From NCBI GenBank assembly GCA_965229885.1, contig CBDDJX010000003.1, positions 1,612,001 through 1,676,000 on the forward strand: a DNA stretch of 64,000 nucleotides, given 5' to 3'. The notes below the pieces were generated by a model that saw only the letters and a list, made by a program, of their open reading frames with translations, made no database searches and was not told the DNA's origin. Below, piece after piece: positions 50,623 to 59,667 of this stretch (the stretch's first letter is position 1; every line of letters starts with the position of its first letter). The stretch comes from DATLLJ01 sp965229885. Lineage in GTDB: Bacteria > Acidobacteriota > Vicinamibacteria > Vicinamibacterales > CAVVIG01. Both the position numbers and the translations under genes were made by a program.

Positions 50623-51507
50623 CTATCCGACGTATCCACGCTGCATCGCAGCTGCGTCGAGCGGCAGCGTCGCGATTGAATCCACCGACACCATCACCGG
50701 TCGGGACGCGTTTCGCCCGTCGTACGCCTTGAGATAGCGGCGACACGCGTCGCAGGCGTAGACGCGATACCGGCCGTCGCGCGCCGCGAACGACGTGATG
50801 CGCGCGCGATCGTCGTTCAAACAGAACGGACATGTCAGCGGCGCGAAGGACCACTCGGCGACACACCGACCGCAGATCAAGCGTCGGTCCGCGCTGGGCG
50901 TGATGACGGCGAAGTCTGGTTCCCAGCCGCAGAACGGACAGCGGCCGTGGTTCCAGGGAGACAGCTCGGTCTGCGGCGCGAGGGCTTCGGCGCAGCGCGC
51001 CAGGAACGGGCGCAATGCCAGCACGAGCACCTGATCAAGGTTGGCTGGCGCGCCGGTCGGCAGTCGATCGCGGACGTCGGCACCGTCCACGCCGGAGGTG
51101 GCGTTGTACCACTCTGTCACCATCGGCTCGAGTGCGTGACCGTCCCGTCCGAGGTGGACGATCGCTTCGTAATCGGCTGCTTCGAGCGCATCGTGTCGCC
51201 TCAGGATGTCGGCGGTTTGCCTCAGCGTCAGCCGGAAGTCGGTCCAGTCGAGCGGGATATCGGCGAAGCGCACGATCGGCCGTCCGGCGACGCGCTGCGT
51301 ACGGACCCATTCGCTGTCCACCTGAATCCACGGCAACGGCACGCGCGACTGTACCCGGCGCTGCATGTCGACGAGGGCGATCTGCATGTCGGCGGCGCTG
51401 GCCAGCTCGGGCTGGGACGCCTTGAGCTGCTTGAGTTCGACGACTTCGCGTGGCTCGGTTCGAGCGGGGCGCGGCGGCGGTTGAGGCTGTTCGGGCACGA
51501 GACGCAT
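50623..51507 (-). CDS. fdhE: FdhE-like formate dehydrogenase accessory protein
   Basis: 294 residues. The C-terminal half carries the zinc-ribbon series of FdhE: CPFCGWEPDFAV, CGRCVAEWSFAPLTCPFC, and YACDACRRYLKAYD. The N-terminal half is helical. FdhE is needed for assembly of formate dehydrogenase, with rubredoxin-like metal sites. No dehydrogenase genes are in the window, so its partner must lie elsewhere or the protein serves another molybdoenzyme. Confidence 0.82.
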   Translation of the reverse strand: MRLVPEQPQPPPRPARTEPREVVELKQLKASQPELASAADMQIALVDMQRRVQSRVPLPWIQVDSEWVRTQRVAGRPIVRFADIPLDWTDFRLTLRQTADILRRHDALEAADYEAIVHLGRDGHALEPMVTEWYNATSGVDGADVRDRLPTGAPANLDQVLVLALRPFLARCAEALAPQTELSPWNHGRCPFCGWEPDFAVITPSADRRLICGRCVAEWSFAPLTCPFCLNDDRARITSFAARDGRYRVYACDACRRYLKAYDGRNASRPVMVSVDSIATLPLDAAAMQRGYVG

Positions 51508-51582
51508 TGTAGGGCAGGAGGGGCAGGAAGGGAGCGCGTTGGGGTGCCGGCGGGAGGCCCCGACGTGGATTAGAGTTGATCC

Positions 51583-53067
51583 GTGCCACCGCGAAAGAGG
51601 TCAGCCCTTCTGATCGGATCCGAAGCCGTGCCGTTTGCGAAGACCGGCGGATTGGCCGATGTGCTTGGCGCGATGCCGCCGGCGCTTGCGCGGCTCGGTT
51701 GGGACGTGACGCTCGCGATGCCGCGGTACCGCGGCGTCACCGCCGGCTCGCTCGTCGACCATTTCCCGGTCACGGTTGGCGGCTGCGTGCGTGAGGTCGG
51801 GTTCTTCGAGGCCGATCTGCGGGATGGGGCTCGCGCGCTGCTCATCGACTGCCCGGATCTGTTCGATCGCGAGGCGCTGTACGGCGTCGACAGCACGGAA
51901 TACCCGGATAACCCCCGCCGCTTCGCGATGCTGGTGCGGGCGGCGCTCGAGTTTGCCGCCCGGCGCGGCGCGGCGCCCTCGGTGGCCACGCGCACGACTG
52001 GCAGGCGGGACTTGCGCCGGTCTACCTGAACACGCGGTACGGGGCGCATCCCGTACTGGGGGCACGCCAAGCATCGTCACGATTCACAACTCGCGTATCA
52101 GGGCCTGTTTGCCGCCGACTGGCTGCCGCGCCTCGATCTCGGCTGGGAGCAATTCACGATCGACCGCCTGGAGTACTGGGGCCGCATCAGCTTCCTGAAG
52201 GGAGGCATCAACGATGCGCGCATGATTACGACCGTGAGCCCGCGATACGCCGCCGAGATTCAGACACCGGAGTTCGGATTCGGCTTCGACGGCATGCTGC
52301 GGGCGCGCCGGGCCGATCTCGTCGGCGTTCTGAACGGCATCGACACGGAACAGTGGGATCCGGAACGGGATCCGTTCCTGCCCGCGCCGTACAACGCCGC
52401 CGACCTGGCAGGCAAAGCTGCCGCGAAAGCCGACGTGCTCGGCAGGTACCACTTGCCGGTCACGACCATCACAACACGGCGGCCGCTCGTCGGCATGATT
52501 TCCCGGATGGTCGATCAGAAAGGCCTCGATTTGATTGCCGCGTTGGCCGATGATCTTCCACGACTCGACGCGTCCTTCGTCGTGCTCGGCACCGGCGACG
52601 CGCGGTATCAGGACTTGTGGACGCGCCTGGCAGCGGCGCACCCGGATCGGATCGGCGTCCGGATCGGCTTCGACGAATCGCTGGCGCACCTCATCGAAGC
52701 AGGCGCCGACATCGCCCTGATGCCGTCGCGGTTTGAGCCGTGCGGCCTGAATCAGATGTACAGTCTGAGGTACGGGACGGTGCCGGTCGTGCGGGCCGTC
52801 GGAGGTCTGGCTGACACGGTGACAGACTACGTGCCGGGTCGAAGGACCTCAACAGGCTTCGTGTTTGAAGCCTACACGCCCGTGGCGCTTCTCGAGGCGC
52901 TCAGCCGCGCGCTGGCGCTGTACCCCAACCGCCGGAAGTGGGAGGCGCTTCAGGCCACGGGTATGAAGCAGGATCATTCCTGGGACCGTTCGGCCCAGGA
53001 GTACGTCAAAATATACGGGCGTGCGTTGCGAACGCGAGCGGCACGCCCGACAAGGCATAGGGCTTAG
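51583..53067 (+). pseudogene. glgA: Glycogen/starch synthase, three frameshifts
   Basis: GT5 glycogen synthase that adds glucose from ADP-glucose. From GTG 51583: SEAVPFAKTGGLADVLGAMP (K-T-G-G-L donor site). Between 51985 and 52095 the frame changes three times: HAHDWQAGLAPVYLNTRYGA, then GTPSIVTIHN, then LAYQGLFAADWLPRLDLGWE in the original frame. The C-terminal domain is complete (GMISRMVDQKGLDLI, PSRFEPCGLNQMYSLRYGTV). Lost bases sum to three, so frame is regained. Three indels in about 110 bases of an otherwise perfect gene suggest a poor-quality patch of sequence. Confidence 0.85.
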
Positions 53068-53076
53068 GGAGAAACG

Positions 53077-53406
53077 ATGGCAGCTGAGAATGTGCAAACC
53101 TTTACCGATGGCAACTTTGACGAGACGGTTCTCAAATCGAGCGGGCCGGTTCTCGTGGATTTCTGGGCCGAGTGGTGCGGCCCCTGCAAGCGCCTGGCGC
53201 CCACGGTCGATGCCCTCGCAACCGAGTACGCCGGCAAGGTCACGGTCGGCAAGTTGAACGTCGACGACAATCCGAATACCGGGATGAAATTCCAGATTCT
53301 CAGCATCCCGACGCTGCTCATTTTCAAGGGTGGTGAGATCGTCGAGTCGATCGTCGGCCTCGCGCAGAAAGACGATCTGAAGAAGGCCCTCGACAAACAT
53401 CTATGA
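53077..53406 (+). CDS. trxA: Thioredoxin
   Basis: 109 residues, standard length. Active site WCGPCK in FWAEWCGPCKRLAPTVDALA, cis-Pro at ILSIPTLLIF. Reduces protein disulphides in the cytosol. ATG with GGGAG upstream, nine bases after glgA. The reductase gene trxB follows on the same strand after an inverted repeat. Confidence 0.96.
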   Translation: MAAENVQTFTDGNFDETVLKSSGPVLVDFWAEWCGPCKRLAPTVDALATEYAGKVTVGKLNVDDNPNTGMKFQILSIPTLLIFKGGEIVESIVGLAQKDDLKKALDKHL

Positions 53407-53415
53407 CTCGGGAAT

Positions 53416-53480
53416 TGGGTAATCGGGTAAGTGGATTGTCGGATTGCCGTCAATCTCTCAATTGATTACCCGATTACCCA
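53416..53480. repeat. Inverted repeat between trxA and trxB
   Basis: TGGGTAATCGGGTAA (53416-53430) and its exact complement TTACCCGATTACCCA (53466-53480) flank 35 bases. A hairpin here could set the ratio of trxA to trxB transcripts or be a dispersed repeat; there is no T run. Confidence 0.75.
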
Positions 53481-53495
53481 TGACTCGACTATCCA

Positions 53496-54482
53496 ATGCC
53501 ACCTGCTCGTAACGTCATCATCATCGGCTCTGGCCCCGCGGGCCTGACGGCGGGGCTGTATACGGCGCGCGCCAATCTTCAGCCGCTGCTCATCGAAGGC
53601 CTGGAGGCAGGCGGTCAGCTCATGCTGACGACGATGGTCGAGAATTTCCCTGGGCATCGGGATGGCATCATGGGGCCCGATCTGATGGAGGCAATGCGCG
53701 CGCAGGCCGGGAAGTTCGGCGCCGAGATCGTGCAGGATGACGTTTCGTCGGTCGATGTGCGCGCACGGCCGATGATCGTCAAGACCTCGGGCGTCGAGTA
53801 CACGACGAAAACCCTCATCATCGCGACCGGCGCGTCGGCGCGGCTGCTCGGCTTGCCGTCGGAGCGCACGCTGATGGGCCACGGCGTCTCGACCTGCGCG
53901 ACCTGCGACGGCTATTTCTTCCGCGGTCAGGAAATCGCGGTGGTCGGCGGCGGCGACTCGGCGATGGAGGAAGCCATGTACCTCACCCGCTTTGCGAGCA
54001 AGGTGACGCTCGTGCATCGGCGCGACGCGCTTCGGGCGTCGAAGATCATGCAGGACAAGGCGCGGGCGAACCCGAAGATCGCGTGGGTGCTCAACAGCGA
54101 GGTCGAAGAGATCCTGGGCGGCCCTGGCGGTGCCGTGACGGGCGTGCGGGTGCGCCACCGCAAGACCGGCGTGCAGACGGATATTCCCGTGAGCGGCGTG
54201 TTCGTCGCCATCGGACATACGCCGAACACAGCGTTATTCAACGGTCAGCTCGGGCTCGACGCAAACGGATACATCGTCACGCGTGACGGCGCCAAGACGA
54301 GCGTCAGCGGCGTCTTCGCCTGCGGCGACGTGCAGGATCACGTCTATCGGCAGGCGATTACGGCGGCGGGCTCAGGATGCATGGCCGCGCTCGACGCCGA
54401 GCATTTCCTCGACGACATCGCTGAGCCCTTGCCGGGTCAGCTGTCTATCCAGCCGCCGCCGACAACGACGTCGCCATCGTAG
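53496..54482 (+). CDS. trxB: Thioredoxin reductase
   Basis: 328 residues. FAD site IIIGSGPAGLTAGLYTARAN, redox pair CATC in STCATCDGYFFRGQEIAVVG, NADPH site GGGDSAMEEAMYLTRFASKV, and the closing FAD block GVFACGDVQDHVYRQAITAA. Passes electrons from NADPH to TrxA. The last 15 or so codons run over the end of the opposing mnmA gene, giving a proline- and threonine-rich tail not usual for the family. Confidence 0.95.
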   Translation: MPPARNVIIIGSGPAGLTAGLYTARANLQPLLIEGLEAGGQLMLTTMVENFPGHRDGIMGPDLMEAMRAQAGKFGAEIVQDDVSSVDVRARPMIVKTSGVEYTTKTLIIATGASARLLGLPSERTLMGHGVSTCATCDGYFFRGQEIAVVGGGDSAMEEAMYLTRFASKVTLVHRRDALRASKIMQDKARANPKIAWVLNSEVEEILGGPGGAVTGVRVRHRKTGVQTDIPVSGVFVAIGHTPNTALFNGQLGLDANGYIVTRDGAKTSVSGVFACGDVQDHVYRQAITAAGSGCMAALDAEHFLDDIAEPLPGQLSIQPPPTTTSPS

Positions 54483-55540
54483 AAGACGACGGCCTGGCCG
54501 GGCGTGACGGCGACCTGAGGCGCGTCGAACACGAGCTCCGCGTGTCCGCCGTGCGTCGCGCGGCCCGCGCCAATCGAGCGCACCGTGGCGGCTGCCGGCC
54601 GATGGCGGTGGCGAATCTGCGCGGTGACGCGCATGGGAGCCGACGGCTCGCCGGTCATCCAGTTCACCTCTGACGCGGTGAGCCATGTCCGCTCGAGCGA
54701 CGCCCTTGGGCCCACGACCACGCGTTGATCGGCGGCGTCGAGCGCGAGAACGTACACCGGCGCGCCCCCCGGAGAGCCCGAGAGCCCAAGCCCTTTGCGC
54801 TGGCCGACCGTAAAGCGGTGAACACCCTCGTGGCGGCCGAGCAGACGGCCGCCTTCGTCCACGATAGCGCCCTGCGCGTCAGCGGCGTGCGGCGCATACG
54901 TCGTGACGAACTTCGCGTAGTCGTTGTCGGGGATGAAGCAGATCTCCTGGCTGTCCGGCTTGTCCGCCACGGGAAGATTCCGGCTCCGCGCGTACTCGCG
55001 CACGGCCTCCTTCGGGCGATCGCCGACCGGAAACAGGGCGCGGGTCAGCTGCTCCTGCGTGAGCGAGAACAGGAAGTAGGACTGATCCTTGGCCAGGTCG
55101 ACGCCGCGCTTGAGCAGGTAGCGGCCGGTCGCGGCCTCGTATTCGACGCGGGCATAGTGACCGGTGGCGACGTGGTCGGCGCCGAAGCCGCACGCGCGCT
55201 CCAGTAACGTCGAGAACTTCAGGTCGCCGTTACAACGGGCGCACGGGAGCGGCGTCCGGCCCGACGCGTACTCGTGGACGAAATTCGAGACGACCTGCTC
55301 GTCGAACTGCTTCTCGAAGTTCAGGATGTAGTGGGGGATGTCGAGGGAAGCGGCCACGCGCCGCGCGTCGTGAAGGTCGTCGAGCGTGCAGCAGCTGCCG
55401 AACGTGCGGGTGCCGTCCGTCTGTCCGGAAACATCATAGAGCTGCATCGACACACCGATGACGTCGTGGCCCTGCTCGGCGAGCAGGGCCGCCGCCACCG
55501 ATGAATCGACCCCGCCGGACATTGCCACGACGATCCGCAT
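54437..55540 (-). CDS. mnmA: tRNA-specific 2-thiouridylase
   Basis: 367 residues. PP-loop ATP site VAMSGGVDSSVAAALLAEQG, then GSCCTLDDLHDARRVAASLD with a cysteine, PLPCARCNGDLKF, and SQEICFIPDNDY with the second catalytic Cys. It puts sulphur on U34 of Lys, Glu and Gln tRNAs. The cysteine desulfurase that supplies sulphur is encoded just upstream on the same strand, so the two probably work and are transcribed together. Confidence 0.95.
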   Translation of the reverse strand: MRIVVAMSGGVDSSVAAALLAEQGHDVIGVSMQLYDVSGQTDGTRTFGSCCTLDDLHDARRVAASLDIPHYILNFEKQFDEQVVSNFVHEYASGRTPLPCARCNGDLKFSTLLERACGFGADHVATGHYARVEYEAATGRYLLKRGVDLAKDQSYFLFSLTQEQLTRALFPVGDRPKEAVREYARSRNLPVADKPDSQEICFIPDNDYAKFVTTYAPHAADAQGAIVDEGGRLLGRHEGVHRFTVGQRKGLGLSGSPGGAPVYVLALDAADQRVVVGPRASLERTWLTASEVNWMTGEPSAPMRVTAQIRHRHRPAAATVRSIGAGRATHGGHAELVFDAPQVAVTPGQAVVFYDGDVVVGGGWIDS

Positions 55541-55650
55541 CTTGTCCTAATTCGAACGACTGCTTACCACGAAGGCACGACGTGCAAGGCAGGACTTCAG
55601 ACCTGAGTTGCAGCGCGGCTCTTTAGACCTGCTCCTCGTGGCGTGCTGTG

Positions 55651-56823
55651 TCATGCAGGGACTGTCTTCCTCGTGAGGCCCCTGAGTTTGTCGACGAGCC
55701 GCGGCAGGATTTCGATGACCCGATCGACCTCGTCTTCCGTCGAGAACAGTCCCAGGCTGAATCGGAGCGAATTCTGCGTTCGATGCGCAGGAAACCCCAT
55801 CGCGCGCAGCACGTGCGACGGCTCGAGTGTGCCCGACGAGCACGCCGACCCGGTCGACACCGCGATCCCCTCCAGATCGAGCGCAATGAGGAGGCTCTCG
55901 GCCTCGACCCGATCGAAGCTGACGTTCGTCGTATTCGGCACACGCAGCTGCGGCGCACCGTTGACCACAGTACCGGGCACCCTCGCCAGGATGCCGGCTT
56001 CGAGCCGGTCCCGCAGCGCGCCGACCCGCGCACCCTCTGCGGCCATCTTGCGGGCCGCCAGCTGCGCCGCGACGCCGAAGCCGGCGATGGCCGGCACGTT
56101 CTCGGTGCCTGCGCGCCGGCTGCGTTCGTGCTTGCCTCCGGTCAGGATCGGCTGCATCCGCGTTCCGCGCTTCACCCACAACGCGCCGGCGCCCTTTGGG
56201 CCGTTGAACTTGTGGGCGGACAGCGACAGCAGATCCACGCCGAGCGCGCGTACATCGACGGGAATCTTGCCGACCGACTGCACGGCATCGGTGTGTATGA
56301 GGGCGCCGTACTCGTGCGCGATTTGCGCGAGCGCGGCGATCGGCTGGATGGTGCCAAGCTCGTTGTTCGCGTGCATGACCGACACGATCACCGTGTCGTC
56401 GGTGATGAGCTCCCGCAGGCGATCAGGCGAGGCGACGCCGGCCTGATCGACGGGGATGAGCGTCGTGCGCCACCCGCGCCGCGCGAGCGCCTTCAGTGTG
56501 TTCAATACGGCCTCGTGTTCAATGGCGCCCGCGATGAGGTGACGACGGCCGGTTGGCTCGAGCGCGTCACTTATTCCAGCTGCACCGCGGATCGCAAGAT
56601 TGTCCGACTCGGTGCCGCCGCTGGTGAACACCACTTCCGAGGGATCGCCGTTGACGAGCGTGGCGACGGCCAACCGCGCCTCGTCGAGCACCGCTTTGGC
56701 CTGTTGCCCGAAGTGATGCACGCTCGACGCGTTGCCGAACTGGTCGCGGGAGACGCGCACGACCGCCTCCATCACCTCCGGGGCGAGCGGCGTCGTGGCG
56801 TTGTAGTCAAGATAGACACGCAT
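55651..56823 (-). CDS. Cysteine desulfurase (NifS/IscS type)
   Basis: 390 residues from ATG 56823; ATG 56838 is also possible. PLP enzyme that takes sulphur from cysteine. Start RVYLDYNATTPLAPEV; PLP-binding Lys in SLSAHKFNGPKGAGALWV; His in GAIEHEAVLN; catalytic loop STGSACSSGTLEPSHVLRAM. It lies 110 bases before mnmA on the same strand and most likely feeds sulphur to it for tRNA thiolation. Iron-sulphur scaffold genes are not adjacent. Confidence 0.92.
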   Translation of the reverse strand: MRVYLDYNATTPLAPEVMEAVVRVSRDQFGNASSVHHFGQQAKAVLDEARLAVATLVNGDPSEVVFTSGGTESDNLAIRGAAGISDALEPTGRRHLIAGAIEHEAVLNTLKALARRGWRTTLIPVDQAGVASPDRLRELITDDTVIVSVMHANNELGTIQPIAALAQIAHEYGALIHTDAVQSVGKIPVDVRALGVDLLSLSAHKFNGPKGAGALWVKRGTRMQPILTGGKHERSRRAGTENVPAIAGFGVAAQLAARKMAAEGARVGALRDRLEAGILARVPGTVVNGAPQLRVPNTTNVSFDRVEAESLLIALDLEGIAVSTGSACSSGTLEPSHVLRAMGFPAHRTQNSLRFSLGLFSTEDEVDRVIEILPRLVDKLRGLTRKTVPA

Positions 56824-56994
56824 CAGTGAACCGTTCATTGTAGCATTACCGTAACCCTTGGTAACAAAAGGACTAGACAAGATCGGAGCCGTTCCATATA
56901 CTGTCTCTGGTTTTCGCATTTGCGCCCCGGCAAGACGCGCTGACGCCCGCTCGACGCAAACTCGACGCAACGAAAAACACAGGCGGAGGATGAC

Positions 56995-57510
56995 ATGTGG
57001 AAACGTGACGAAGGCGTCCGCCCGGTAAGCGGGCAACCAGCGGCTGCGCCGCAGCCATCCGGGCCGATCACCGCGGCGGGGACTCCTAGGCTGCGTCCGG
57101 AGGCCGGCCATCACATGGAGACAGACATCGTGAACATAGGCAAGTCGGTCGTCATCGAAGGCGAGTTGAACGGCAGCGAAGATCTCACGATTGAAGGCCA
57201 CGTCGAAGGCACGATCCAACTCCGCGACCATGTCCTCACGATTGGTCCGAACGGTCGCATCAAGGCCCAGGTGTTTGCCAAGTCGGTGATCGTGCTCGGT
57301 GAGGTCAGCGGAAATGTCACGGCCAGCGAGAAAGTCGACATTCGCGACAACGGCTCCGTTGACGGCGACGTCATTTCGCCGCGCGTGGCGATCGCCGAAG
57401 GTGCGCACTTCCGCGGCAGCGTGGACATGCAGCGCAAGCCCGGGCAGGCGGCCTCTGGGCTGGCGAAGCCTGAAGTCAAGGCGGCCGCGCCGCAGCCCGT
57501 AGCCCCGTAG
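56995..57510 (+). CDS. Bactofilin (polymer-forming cytoskeletal protein)
   Basis: 171 residues from ATG 56995 after CGGAGGATGAC. The central domain (about 45-145) is a right-handed beta-helix: IGKSVVIEGELNGSEDLTIE, GHVEGTIQLRD, GRIKAQVFAKSVIVLGEVSG, VDIRDNGSVDGDVISPRVAI. Flanking tails are Pro/Ala-rich and disordered. Bactofilins form filaments under the membrane and shape cells. Divergent from the desulfurase gene. Confidence 0.92.
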   Translation: MWKRDEGVRPVSGQPAAAPQPSGPITAAGTPRLRPEAGHHMETDIVNIGKSVVIEGELNGSEDLTIEGHVEGTIQLRDHVLTIGPNGRIKAQVFAKSVIVLGEVSGNVTASEKVDIRDNGSVDGDVISPRVAIAEGAHFRGSVDMQRKPGQAASGLAKPEVKAAAPQPVAP

Positions 57511-57640
57511 CCCCGCAGCCGCATGGCATCCCGCCGGTGCAGCGAACCGGAGCCTGACGGAGACTAGACCGCAAGGGCCTCATGGCCTCCTCGATCGTAT
57601 CGCCCCGCGCCGACCAGCCGCCGATCCGTCGCCCAGTCCA

Positions 57641-58225
57641 TTGGCGGCCGTCGGCGGCCCTGTTTTTGCCACCAAAGCGCTCCAGGAATTCCTGACCTCG
57701 CTCACGGCCAACGCCTCGCCGGCGCTCCTCGACCTCGGACCGGTCGTCGGCAGCAACGTCAGCTTCTTCGGCGAACAGCTCGGCTGCAAGATCTTCGTTG
57801 AGGACATCTTCGGGGACCTCGATCGCCACATCCGGGAAGGGAAGCTCGATCGGTTGCCCGGCTTTCTCGAGGGCCGCTTCCCGCAGGCCACCGGGTCGGT
57901 CGCCGGCGTGCTCTGCTGGGATTTGATCGACTATCTCGACAAACCGTCGGCGCAGGCGGTGGCGACCGAGCTGACGCGCGTGCTGCGACCAGACGGGATG
58001 CTGCTCGGATTTTTCGGCACGGTGCAGGCACACGACGCGCGCTATACGAAGTACATCATCGTCGCCGACGTGAGTCTCAGGTATCGATCGTATCCCGCGG
58101 CGCGCGGACGGCAGTCGGTCCTCCTCAACCGCGACATCATCAGATTATTTGGCGGACTCCATGTATCCGACTCGTTTCTCCTGCACAATAAGCTGCGCGA
58201 AGTGCTCTTCAGAAAACCTGCATAG
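57641..58225 (+). CDS. Methyltransferase-fold protein downstream of bactofilin
   Basis: About 194 residues. LLDLGPVVGSNVSFFGEQLG resembles motif I of class I methyltransferases, and CWDLIDYLDKPSAQAVATEL then LRPDGMLLGFFGT follow the expected strand order. Motif I lacks the GxGxG glycines, so it may not bind SAM. TTG 57641 is taken as start, though homologous text seems to extend upstream in a frame without a good start. Function unknown; the pairing with bactofilin suggests an envelope or polarity role (inference). Confidence 0.6.
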   Translation: MAAVGGPVFATKALQEFLTSLTANASPALLDLGPVVGSNVSFFGEQLGCKIFVEDIFGDLDRHIREGKLDRLPGFLEGRFPQATGSVAGVLCWDLIDYLDKPSAQAVATELTRVLRPDGMLLGFFGTVQAHDARYTKYIIVADVSLRYRSYPAARGRQSVLLNRDIIRLFGGLHVSDSFLLHNKLREVLFRKPA

Positions 58226-58346
58226 GCGGCAGCTTTCCGCGGCGCCGCCGGTTTCGTCAACAACGGCTCAGCCATGTAGGTTCCCACCAGGCTCGGAAGG
58301 TGCCTTCCGCCCACGCTGACGCGGCGCTCTCGTGCGCATCGTGGTA

Positions 58347-58390
58347 GCTTAAGGATCTGAGGATTCAAGGATCAAATCCTTAAGATCCTC
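58347..58390. repeat. Imperfect hairpin before the acyl-CoA dehydrogenase
   Basis: CTTAAGGATCTGAGGATT and AATCCTTAAGATCCTCAA are near-complementary and end just before ATG 58398. A similar AATTTGAGGATCTGG lies at about 38870, so this is probably a dispersed intergenic repeat. Confidence 0.5.
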
Positions 58391-58397
58391 AAATTCG

Positions 58398-59627
58398 ATG
58401 ATCGACTTTTCTCTCACCGACGAACAGCGCCTGCTCGGGCAGACGGTCCGCGAGTGGGCCGCACGCGACGTCGCGCCGTACATCCGAGAGAACGACCGTC
58501 AGCACCACTTCGATCGGGAGCGTGTGCTGGGCGGCATGGCGAGGCTCGGGCTCCTGGGCGTGGCCGTGCCCGTCGAGTACGGCGGCGCCGGGATGGATTA
58601 CATCTCCTTGGGGCTCGTCAGCGAGGAGCTCGAATACGTCGATACGTCGCTCCGCGTGATCATGTCGGTCCACGCCGGCCTCCACGGTCTCACGCTGCTG
58701 GCGTGGGGCAGTGAGGATCAGAAACAGCGGTATCTGGTGCCGCAGGCGCAGGGGTTGAAGATCGCCGGCTACGGCCTGACCGAGCCGTCGGCCGGAAGCG
58801 ATGCCCGCGGCATCCAAACAACGGCGGTAAAAAGAGGAAGCCGGTACGTGATCACCGGTGAGAAGAGCTGGATCTCGCTCGCCAACGTCGCCGACCACTT
58901 TCTCGTGTTCGCGTGGACAGACGCCGAAAAGAAGCAGCAGCGCGATCCCTCCGGCATCAGCGCTTTCATCGTCGAGCGCACGTTTAAAGGATTTACGAGC
59001 GGGCCGATGAAGGAGAAGTGGGGCATCCTGGCGGGCGACACCGGCTACTTCACGATGGACGAGGTGGAGGTCCCGGAGGAGAATCGGCTGGGCCGTCCAG
59101 GCGAAGGGTTCAAGATTGCGATGTCCGCGCTCGATCAGGGACGCTTCACGGTCGCCGCCGGGGCGACAGGGCTGATCCGCGCGTGCCGGGACGCGAGCGT
59201 GACCTACGCGAAAGATCGCAAGGCCTTCGGCGTCGAGATCGGCCAGCACCAGCTCGTGAAGGAAATGATTGCGCAGATGGAGTCGGACTATCAGTCGGCG
59301 CGGCCATTGTGGCTCAGGGCCGGCTGGCTGAAGAACACAGGCCAGCGCAATACGCGCGAAACGGGGCTGGCCAAATGGTTCGCCACGGGGGCGTCAGAAC
59401 GTGCGGCCGGCGATGCGGTCCAGATTCACGGCGCGAACGGCTATTCGGACGAGTATCCGGTGGGGCGCTTTTATCGAAACTGCAAAGGTGCGGTCATCTA
59501 CGAGGGCACCCGCGAAATTCACAAACTGATGCAGGCGGACTACCTGCTCGGTTATCGTGCGGACCGGCCGGCGCGCTGCGAACTGCCGGCATACGCGGAA
59601 TACTCGGAACCTGGAACGAAGAAGTAA
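58398..59627 (+). CDS. Acyl-CoA dehydrogenase
   Basis: 409 residues. FAD enzyme that oxidises acyl-CoA to enoyl-CoA. Blocks: GLTEPSAGSDARGIQTTAVK (FAD/substrate), GEKSWISLANVADHFLVFAW, DRKAFGVEIGQHQLVKEMIA, QIHGANGYSDEYPVGRFYRN, and the catalytic Glu region VIYEGTREIHKLMQADYLLG. It resembles short-chain or glutaryl-type dehydrogenases; chain length cannot be read. The start ATG follows the hairpin closely. Confidence 0.92.
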   Translation: MIDFSLTDEQRLLGQTVREWAARDVAPYIRENDRQHHFDRERVLGGMARLGLLGVAVPVEYGGAGMDYISLGLVSEELEYVDTSLRVIMSVHAGLHGLTLLAWGSEDQKQRYLVPQAQGLKIAGYGLTEPSAGSDARGIQTTAVKRGSRYVITGEKSWISLANVADHFLVFAWTDAEKKQQRDPSGISAFIVERTFKGFTSGPMKEKWGILAGDTGYFTMDEVEVPEENRLGRPGEGFKIAMSALDQGRFTVAAGATGLIRACRDASVTYAKDRKAFGVEIGQHQLVKEMIAQMESDYQSARPLWLRAGWLKNTGQRNTRETGLAKWFATGASERAAGDAVQIHGANGYSDEYPVGRFYRNCKGAVIYEGTREIHKLMQADYLLGYRADRPARCELPAYAEYSEPGTKK

Positions 59628-59667
59628 GCAGCAGGACGACTCTTGACTGCTCACTTCTGACTTCTCA

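Noticed and set aside
50623..51507. A formate dehydrogenase locus around fdhE
   Set aside because: No dehydrogenase subunit, molybdopterin or selenocysteine gene is present in the window; fdhE is flanked by unrelated genes.
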